Shown one piece after another: positions 57,739 to 64,000 of a stretch of DNA of 64,000 bases. Where the stretch lies: positions 1 through 64,000 of the forward strand of contig JADKDZ010000012.1 of the NCBI GenBank assembly GCA_016718265.1, given 5' to 3'. How positions within the stretch are numbered: position 1 is the stretch's first letter; each line of letters opens with the position of its first letter. Below the pieces are notes generated by a model that saw only the letters and a list, made by a program, of their open reading frames with translations, was not told where the DNA came from and did no database searches. This DNA is from Uliginosibacterium sp. (GTDB lineage Bacteria; Pseudomonadota; Gammaproteobacteria; Burkholderiales; Rhodocyclaceae). The position numbers were made by a program, and so were the translations under genes.

Positions 57739-58872
57739 ATGAAAACGCCCATGACGATCACCTCCCCACGTCGCATTCGCCTGGCATTGATGGCAACGGC
57801 AAGCATCGTTCTGCTGGGTGGCCTGGCCTACTCGCTCTCCAGCACTGCTGCGGATAAAGCAGCCCCCGCGGCTCCCGCCAAAGCGGCCTTGACGGTCAGC
57901 ACAACGCAGCCGACGCAGGTGGACTGGCCTGTCCTGCTGACTGCAAATGGCAGCATCGCTGCCTGGCAGGAAGCCGTTGTCGGCACCGAGATAGGCGGGC
58001 TGCGCCTGGCCGAGGTGCTGGTCGACGTGGGCGACAAGGTGCAGAAGGGCCAGCTCATCGCACGTCTGCAGAGCGAAACCGTAGACGCCGAGCTCGCACA
58101 GACGCGGGCCGCACTCGCCGAGGCCGAAGCCGCACTCGCCGAAGCCCGGGCCAACGCAGCCCGCGCCCGTCAAGTCGAAGGCAGTGGCGCACTCAGCGCC
58201 CAGCAGATCGCCCAGTACCTCACGGCCGAGACCACCGCACAGGCCCGTGTGGAGTCTGCGAAAGCACGCTTGACGAGCGAGCAGCTGCGCCTCGCCCAGA
58301 CCCGTATCCTGGCGCCCGACGACGGTACGATCTCTGCCCGCAGCGCCACGCTGGGCGCCGTGGTTCAGCCGGGCACCGAGCTCTACCGTCTGATCCGGCG
58401 TGACCGCCTGGAGTGGCGCGCTGAACTGAGCGCTGCCGACCTCGCGCAGATCAAGCCCGGCATGACTGTGCGCTTATCAACGAGCAGCCAGAACAAGCTC
58501 GCCGGCAAGGTGCGTATGCTTGCGCCTACCGTCGACCCGCAGACTCGCAACGGTATTGCTTACGTAGACATCATCGACAGGGCAGACGCCCGGGCCGGCA
58601 TGTTTGCGCGGGGCGAGATCGAGCTGGCACGAAGTGGCGCACTCACCTTGCCGCAAAGTGCGGTCTTGCTGCGCGACGGCTTCAGTTATGTCTTCCGCGT
58701 CGGTCCCGATCAGCGCCTGGTGCGCACCAAGGTCTCAGTCGGGCGCCGAAGTGGCACCCTGATCGCGATTACCAGTGGTCTGGACGCGTCGACAGCCGTC
58801 GTGAAGGATGGCGTCGGCTTCCTGTCGGACGGCGATCTGGTGCGTGTCGTCCCTGCCGCATCGGTCAAGTAA
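57739..58872 (+). CDS. RND efflux periplasmic adaptor (membrane fusion protein)
   Basis: This 377-residue protein has an N-terminal signal or anchor (LMATASIVLLGGLAYSLSS), a lipoyl half-motif (GGLRLAEVLVDVGDKVQKGQ, IARLQSETVDAELAQT), an Ala/Glu-rich coiled-coil hairpin, the second lipoyl half (TRILAPDDGTISARSATLGA), then beta-barrel and membrane-proximal domains. It connects the inner-membrane pump and the outer-membrane duct. The pump gene follows after 9 bp. Confidence 0.93.
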   Translation: MKTPMTITSPRRIRLALMATASIVLLGGLAYSLSSTAADKAAPAAPAKAALTVSTTQPTQVDWPVLLTANGSIAAWQEAVVGTEIGGLRLAEVLVDVGDKVQKGQLIARLQSETVDAELAQTRAALAEAEAALAEARANAARARQVEGSGALSAQQIAQYLTAETTAQARVESAKARLTSEQLRLAQTRILAPDDGTISARSATLGAVVQPGTELYRLIRRDRLEWRAELSAADLAQIKPGMTVRLSTSSQNKLAGKVRMLAPTVDPQTRNGIAYVDIIDRADARAGMFARGEIELARSGALTLPQSAVLLRDGFSYVFRVGPDQRLVRTKVSVGRRSGTLIAITSGLDASTAVVKDGVGFLSDGDLVRVVPAASVK

Positions 58873-58881
58873 GGAGCGCTC

Positions 58882-61800
58882 ATGAACGTTTCAGCCTGGT
58901 CGATCCGCAACCCGATTCCGGCCGTCCTGCTCTTCATCATGCTGACCCTCACGGGTCTGGCCGCCTTCAAGGCAATGAAGATCCAGAACATGCCCGATAT
59001 CGACCTTCCCATGGTCATTGTCTCAGCCAGCTTGCCTGGCGCAGCGCCCGCGCAAATGGAAACCGAAATTGCGCGCAAGATTGAGAATTCGGTCGCCAGC
59101 CTGCAAGGCATCAAGCATATCTACACCCTGATCCAGGACGGCTCGGCCACGATCACGGTCGAATTCCGGCTCGAAAAGCCGACCCAGGAGGCGCTGGACG
59201 ACGTGCGTGATGCCGTCGCCCGCATCCGCTCCGATCTGCCGGGCGACATGCGCGACCCGGTCATCACCAAGTCCAACCTCGCCGGCACGCCGATCCTGAC
59301 CTACACCGTTGCCTCGTCGCGGATGGATGAGGAAGCCCTGTCGTGGTTCGTCGATAATGACATTGCCAAAGCGATCCTGAGCATTCGCGGTGTTGGTGCG
59401 GTCACCCGCGTCGGAGGCGTACAAAGAGAAGTCCGGATCGAGATCGACCCAGACCGTTTGATCGCCGTCGGCGCCACGGCCGCCGACATCTCCCGGCAGT
59501 TGCGCCAGGTCCAGCAGGAAGCCTCCGGCGGCCGAACCGATGTGGGCGGCGCCGAGCAGTCGGTCCGTACCATTGCCACAGCACAGACCGCGGCAGAGCT
59601 GGCCACGATGGATGTAGCGCTGTCGGACGGCCGGCATATCCGCCTCGATCAGGTGGCCACAGTCACCGACACCATTGCCGAGCGGCGCACGGCGGCGTAT
59701 CTGAATGGCAAGCCCGTCGTCGGCTTCGAGATTGTGCGCAGCAAAGGCGCGGGCGAAGTCAGCGTCATGGAAGGGGTACGCGCCGAGCTCAAGAATCTGA
59801 CCGAGAAGCATCCTGGCATCGAATTCGCCGAAGCCTTCAATTTCGTCGACCCGGTGGTGGAGAACTACGAAGGCTCGATCAACCTGATGTATGAAGGAGC
59901 CATCCTGGCCGTGCTCGTCGTCTGGCTATTCTTGCGAAATGGCCGCGCAACCTTCGTCTCGGCCACCGCGCTGCCGCTGTCGATCATTCCGACCTTTGGC
60001 GCCATGTATCTGTTCGACTTCACGATCAACGTCGTGACGCTGCTGTCTCTATCACTCGTGGTCGGGATTCTGGTGGATGACGCCATCGTTGAGATCGAGA
60101 ACATCATCCGGCACCTGCGCATGGGCAAGACACCCTACCAGGCGGCGATGGAAGCCGCGGACGAGATCGGCCTGGCGGTGGTCGCGACGACCTTCACCCT
60201 GGTCGCCGTGTTCTTGCCGACTGCTTTCATGACCGGGATTGTGGGCAAGTTTTTCGTCCAGTTTGGCTGGACGGCGGCGATCTCGGTGTTCTTCTCGCTG
60301 GTCGTGGCGCGGATGCTCACCCCGATGATGGCGGCCTACATTCTCAAACCCAATACACGTGGGCATGAAGAAGCGGCCTGGGAGCGCCTCTACATGCGGC
60401 TTGCGGGCTGGTGCCTGAAGCACCGCGTCAAGACCACCGTGCTCGCCGTGCTGTTCTTCTTTGGCGTACTCGCCGGCCTGACCCCGCTCCTGCCCACCGG
60501 TTTCATCCCGCCCGATGACCTGTCGCAAACCCAGGTCACCCTCACGCTGGCACCGGGCAGCACTTTCGAACAGACCGACGCATTGGTGAAGCAGGCCGAA
60601 GCCATCATCCGCAAGCATCCGCAGGTTCAGACGGTCTACACCACTATCGGCGGCGGAGCGTCGGGTACCAATGCGTTTGAACCACAAGGGGTGGCAGAAG
60701 TCCGCAAAGCGACGCTGACGATCAACCTGACGCCGCGTGACTCACGTCGTGGCATCAGCAAGCAGGCCGTTGAAGGCGAGTTCCGCACGTCGCTCGAAGC
60801 ATTGCCCGGTGTGCGCGTCAAGGTTGGCCTGGGCGCCTCGGGCGAAAAATACCAGCTGGCCTTATCCGGCGAAGATGGTCGCGTGCTGGCCGAGCACGCA
60901 CAGAAAGTGGAGCGCGAACTACGCGGCATTCCCGGCGTCGGCAACGTCACGTCCAGCTCCAGCCTCGTGCGGCCAGAGCTGGTGATCCGCCCCGATTTTG
61001 CCAAGGCCGCTGACCTGGGCGTCACCTCCGCCGCCATTGCCGACACCCTGCGCGTCGCGCTCAGTGGCGACTACGACCAGAATCTGGCCAAGCTGAATCT
61101 CACGCAGCGCCAGATTCCCATCGTGGTCAAACTCAAGGATGCCGCACGGCAAGATCTTGAGCTGATTTCGCGCCTCACCGTACCGAGCGCGCGCGGGCCG
61201 GTCATGCTCGGCAATCTGGCAGACATCGAGCTCACGAGCGGCCCGACCCAGATCGACCGCTACGATCGCGTCCGCAACGTTGTGATCGAAGTCGAGCTCA
61301 ATGGCCTGCCACTGGGCGACATGGAAGCGCAGGCGCAGAAACTCCCCAGTCTGCAGCAGCTGCCGCCGGGCATCCGCCAGGCAGCATTTGGTGACGCCGA
61401 GGCCATGGGCGAGCTCTTCGAAGGCTTCAGTCTCGCCATGCTCGCCGGGGTGCTTTGCATCTACCTCGTGCTGGTACTGCTGTTCAAGGACTTCGTGCAA
61501 CCGGTGACCATTCTCGCCGCGCTGGTGCTGTCTGTCCCCGGCGCCATCCTGGCCCTGTTCGTCACGCAAACCGCGCTGTCGATGCCGGCCATGATCGGGC
61601 TGATCATGCTGATGGGGGTCGCCACGAAGAACTCCATCCTGCTGGTGGAATACGCCATCATGGCGCGACGCCACCACGGCATGGGCCGGCTGGACGCCTT
61701 GCTCGACGCCTGCCACAAGCGTGCCCGCCCCATCGTGATGACGACCGTCGCGATGGGCGCCGGCATGATGCCGATCGCGCTCGGTCTGGGCACCGACCCG

Positions 61801-61974
61801 AGCTTCCGCGCGCCGATGGCGATCGTAGTGATTGGCGGCCTGATTACCTCGACCTTCCTCAGCCTGTTGGTCATCCCGGTGGTCTTCACCTATGTAGACG
61901 ATGCACGCGAGTGGATCGCGCACTTGCCGGCGCGCCTGCGTAAGCGGGAGAAGCCGGCCGACGTCGCGCGCTGA
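58882..61974 (+). CDS. RND family efflux pump, inner-membrane permease
   Basis: This 1030-residue protein has the usual twelve-helix RND layout with two large periplasmic loops. The proton-relay Asp pair is in VVGILVDDAIVEIENIIRHL, and the C-terminal half has LIMLMGVATKNSILLVEYAI with the conserved Lys. The N-terminus (AWSIRNPIPAVLLFIMLTLT) and QNMPDIDLPMVIVSASLPGA are typical of HAE1-type multidrug pumps. The substrate range cannot be told from sequence. It is the third gene of the tripartite set and is followed after 24 bp by its probable regulators. Confidence 0.95.
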   Translation: MNVSAWSIRNPIPAVLLFIMLTLTGLAAFKAMKIQNMPDIDLPMVIVSASLPGAAPAQMETEIARKIENSVASLQGIKHIYTLIQDGSATITVEFRLEKPTQEALDDVRDAVARIRSDLPGDMRDPVITKSNLAGTPILTYTVASSRMDEEALSWFVDNDIAKAILSIRGVGAVTRVGGVQREVRIEIDPDRLIAVGATAADISRQLRQVQQEASGGRTDVGGAEQSVRTIATAQTAAELATMDVALSDGRHIRLDQVATVTDTIAERRTAAYLNGKPVVGFEIVRSKGAGEVSVMEGVRAELKNLTEKHPGIEFAEAFNFVDPVVENYEGSINLMYEGAILAVLVVWLFLRNGRATFVSATALPLSIIPTFGAMYLFDFTINVVTLLSLSLVVGILVDDAIVEIENIIRHLRMGKTPYQAAMEAADEIGLAVVATTFTLVAVFLPTAFMTGIVGKFFVQFGWTAAISVFFSLVVARMLTPMMAAYILKPNTRGHEEAAWERLYMRLAGWCLKHRVKTTVLAVLFFFGVLAGLTPLLPTGFIPPDDLSQTQVTLTLAPGSTFEQTDALVKQAEAIIRKHPQVQTVYTTIGGGASGTNAFEPQGVAEVRKATLTINLTPRDSRRGISKQAVEGEFRTSLEALPGVRVKVGLGASGEKYQLALSGEDGRVLAEHAQKVERELRGIPGVGNVTSSSSLVRPELVIRPDFAKAADLGVTSAAIADTLRVALSGDYDQNLAKLNLTQRQIPIVVKLKDAARQDLELISRLTVPSARGPVMLGNLADIELTSGPTQIDRYDRVRNVVIEVELNGLPLGDMEAQAQKLPSLQQLPPGIRQAAFGDAEAMGELFEGFSLAMLAGVLCIYLVLVLLFKDFVQPVTILAALVLSVPGAILALFVTQTALSMPAMIGLIMLMGVATKNSILLVEYAIMARRHHGMGRLDALLDACHKRARPIVMTTVAMGAGMMPIALGLGTDPSFRAPMAIVVIGGLITSTFLSLLVIPVVFTYVDDAREWIAHLPARLRKREKPADVAR

Positions 61975-61998
61975 GCGGCAACGGGAGCGCCTACGACG

Positions 61999-62697
61999 AT
62001 GAGTGAGCGGGTCTTGATGATCGACGACGATGCCTCGCTGGCGGCCATGGTGGCGGAATACCTGGCTGGCCGCGGGCTCGCCCTCAGCGTGGCGGGGAGT
62101 CTCGCCAGTGGTGAAGCGCTACTGCGCACGGGGCAGTTCGACGCCTTGATCCTGGATGGCATGTTGCCCGATGGCGACGGCTTCGACCTCTGTCGCAAGC
62201 TGCGCGAGCAGGGGAATCTGCCCATCCTCATGCTCACCGCGCGCGGCGAAGAGATTGATCGCATCGTCGGCCTGGAGCTCGGCGCCGACGACTACCTGCC
62301 CAAACCCTTCAACCCGCGCGAGCTGCTCGCGCGCTTGCGCGCCCTGCTCCGCCGGGCACATTCCAGCCCGACGCCCGTCTCGTCGCTGCTGCGCTTTGGC
62401 CGGCTGGAGCTGGATCAAGGCGCACTCGAAGCGCGGCTGGACGGCCTTCCCGTTGCACTGACCGCACACCAGTTTGCCCTGCTTTGGGCGCTGGCCCGCC
62501 ACGCCGGGCGCGTGCTATCGCGCGAAGCATTGCTGGAGCTGGCGCGCGGCGACGCACTCGATAACTTTGATCGCTCGATCGACGTCCACATCTCGCGCAT
62601 TCGCGCCGTGATCGAAGACGACCCGAAAGACCCCCGCCGCATCATCACCGTACGCGGCGCCGGTTACGTGTTTGCCCAGCGGCAGGACGAGGCTTGA
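61999..62697 (+). CDS. OmpR-family response regulator
   Basis: This 232-residue regulator has a receiver domain (MIDDDASLAAMVAEYLAGRG, phospho-acceptor Asp53 in LILDGMLPDGDG, Lys in YLPKPFNPRE) and a C-terminal winged helix (LSREALLELARGDALDNFDR, SIDVHISRIRAVIEDDPKDP, TVRGAGYVFA). It is placed between the pump and its probable cognate kinase, so it is likely to control this operon. The kinase start lies within a few bases of its stop. Confidence 0.95.
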   Translation: MSERVLMIDDDASLAAMVAEYLAGRGLALSVAGSLASGEALLRTGQFDALILDGMLPDGDGFDLCRKLREQGNLPILMLTARGEEIDRIVGLELGADDYLPKPFNPRELLARLRALLRRAHSSPTPVSSLLRFGRLELDQGALEARLDGLPVALTAHQFALLWALARHAGRVLSREALLELARGDALDNFDRSIDVHISRIRAVIEDDPKDPRRIITVRGAGYVFAQRQDEA

Positions 62698-62702
62698 GCG
62701 GC

Positions 62703-64000
62703 ATGCGCATCTTTGGCCGACGCCTGCCCGCCTGCCCCTCCCAAGACAGCGAGGCTGATTCATTCTGGCATCGGGCCGTCCTGCGCCGCTTTCCCCGGCA
62801 TCACCTGTACCTGCAGATTTATGCCAGCTTCGTGCTGGTGCTGGTCGTCTTCACCCTCTTCGTCGCCGCCGTGCTCTGGGATGTGGCCGCCCGCAAGGTA
62901 CAGCGCGCCAACGGGCATCTCGTCGTGCTCATGGAGAAAGTCCTCCCGGTCGACGCCAGCCCCGCCAGCACCCGCGAAACGCTCGAAGCCCTCGCCGGCA
63001 TCACCCACGCCGACATTGCGCTCTACGCTGCCGATGGCCGCCTCCTCGCCAGTGTGGGCAAGATCCCGCCCGCCATGCCGCGCCTGAGTGACGACGATCA
63101 CCCCATCCCTTTCAATGCCGGCGTCTTTCAAGACGGCAGGCGTCTGGCGCTGGACTGGCACGCGAACCATGACCGCCCGCCGCTGCCCCTTGGCTGGCTC
63201 GCCGCCATCGCCCTGCTCGCCGCCCTGGGCGCCTACCCCATCGTCCGGCGACTGACTCGGCGCATCGAAGCCCTCCAACGCCAGGCCGATGCGCTGGGCC
63301 AGGGCAATCTCGCCGCGCGCGTTGAAGTCAGAGGCTGCGATGAAATCGCCGAGTTGGCGCGCCGTTTCAACCAGGCCGCCGAGCGCATCGAGGCGCTGGT
63401 CAACAGCCAGCGCGCCATGCTTGCCTCCGCCTCACACGAGCTGCGCTCGCCGCTGACCCGGATCCGCATGGCCACCAGCCTCATTGGCGATGAGCGCCCT
63501 GAACTGCAGGATCAGATCGCCCGCGACATCGCCGAGCTCGACGCCCTGATCGGCGATCTACTCCTCGCCAGCCGTCTATCAACCGACACCCCGAACCTGA
63601 ATCGCCAATCGGTCGACCTGCTTGGGCTGGCCGCCGAGGAAGCCCGCCGCTGTGGTGCCAGCCTGTGCGGCGACCCCGTCGAACTGCAAGGCGACGCCCG
63701 ACTCCTGCGCCACATGCTGCGCAATTTGCTCGAAAACTCCCGACGTCACGCCGCCGGCGCGGGCGTCGAACTGGAGATCAAGCGCGACGCGCAATCCGTG
63801 GCAATCCACGTCCTGGACCGCGGCCCCGGCGTCCCTGAGGGCGAGCGCGAAAAGATCTTCGAGCCCTTCTATCGCCCGCCCGGCACAGCCGAAACCGGCG
63901 AAGGCGTCGGCTACGGTCTGGCTTTGGTCCGGCGGATCGCACGCCTGCACGGCGGCGACGTCCACTGCCTCGCCCGCGCCGAGGGCGGGGCCTGTTTTGA
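62703..64000 (+). CDS. Sensor histidine kinase, 3' end cut by the window
   Basis: 432 codons are present and the frame runs off the window edge. The protein has TM1 (about 40-62; YASFVLVLVVFTLFVAAVL), a short periplasmic sensor, TM2 (about 163-180), HAMP, HisKA (LASASHELRSPLTRIRMATS with the phospho-acceptor His), and HATPase boxes N (LRNLLENSRRHA), G1 (DRGPGVPEGE) and G2 (GVGYGLALVRRIA). Only the last few strands should be missing. ATG at 62703 is the likely start; a TTG at 62694 overlapping the regulator stop is in frame. It pairs with the response regulator upstream. This reading frame is open at its end, so it must be taken from the raw sequence. Confidence 0.93.
   Translation, partial: MRIFGRRLPACPSQDSEADSFWHRAVLRRFPRHHLYLQIYASFVLVLVVFTLFVAAVLWDVAARKVQRANGHLVVLMEKVLPVDASPASTRETLEALAGITHADIALYAADGRLLASVGKIPPAMPRLSDDDHPIPFNAGVFQDGRRLALDWHANHDRPPLPLGWLAAIALLAALGAYPIVRRLTRRIEALQRQADALGQGNLAARVEVRGCDEIAELARRFNQAAERIEALVNSQRAMLASASHELRSPLTRIRMATSLIGDERPELQDQIARDIAELDALIGDLLLASRLSTDTPNLNRQSVDLLGLAAEEARRCGASLCGDPVELQGDARLLRHMLRNLLENSRRHAAGAGVELEIKRDAQSVAIHVLDRGPGVPEGEREKIFEPFYRPPGTAETGEGVGYGLALVRRIARLHGGDVHCLARAEGGACF

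Overview
The window is a 64 kb piece of a GC-rich Gram-negative chromosome, most likely from a betaproteobacterium. This is inferred from gene content: a Burkholderiales/Neisseriales/Rhodocyclales-type trimeric porin, a glnE-yhdP-nitrilase-tldD neighbourhood, ubiUVT, an outer-membrane TamA and an RND efflux system. No rRNA or tRNA gene was recognised, so the taxonomic call rests on protein families only.

Region 1 (1-9.1 kb) is the most distinctive. It holds the 3' end of a giant repeat adhesin: near-identical 744-bp Calx-beta-like units, then a PA14-like domain, then an RTX/type I secretion signal. Convergent to it lies a lapG-lapD pair (periplasmic cysteine protease and degenerate GGDEF/EAL c-di-GMP receptor). 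Divergent from lapG is a TolC-like outer-membrane channel with an extra Cds6-like C-terminal domain. Together this looks like a LapA/LapD/LapG/LapE-type switch for holding or releasing a surface adhesin. The ABC and membrane-fusion components of the secretion system are not in the window. The adhesin reading frame is broken by several small indels inside the repeats.

Region 2 (9.1-32 kb) is mostly housekeeping: tldD, a nitrilase-family amidase, yhdP (with a one-base frameshift), glnE, a CorC-type CBS membrane protein, a porin, tamA, dadA, a TfoX-N protein, the ubiU-ubiV-ubiT genes for oxygen-independent ubiquinone synthesis, a DUF202 protein, truC and a large hybrid histidine kinase preceded by a periplasmic binding protein.

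Region 3 (33-52 kb) holds a gtr-like glycosylation cassette translationally chained to purT, an auxin-efflux-type carrier, a chemoreceptor, zwf, a large TPR protein, a GH10 xylanase, a membrane-anchored propeller protein, ybaK, a DUF2238 protein, an FKBP isomerase, a MarR regulator divergent from a (frameshifted) PLP aminotransferase, a PH-like membrane protein and nudC. The MarR/aminotransferase intergenic region has two perfect 15-bp operators fitted to face-to-face promoters.

Region 4 (52-64 kb) holds an active-looking diguanylate cyclase with an I-site, a gene-poor AT-rich stretch with a small HTH regulator, and an efflux operon: Spy-like periplasmic protein, outer-membrane factor, adaptor, RND pump, response regulator and sensor kinase (cut by the window end).

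A family of seven GC-rich inverted repeats of roughly 43 bp (A-G, between 18.2 and 50.6 kb) sits at the 3' ends of genes. In two cases the repeat itself supplies the stop codon. It resembles a REP-type or terminator-associated repeat and is the main non-coding pattern of the window. Five indel sites in three genes suggest either draft-quality sequence or real decay; this should be resolved before any of these genes is called a pseudogene.
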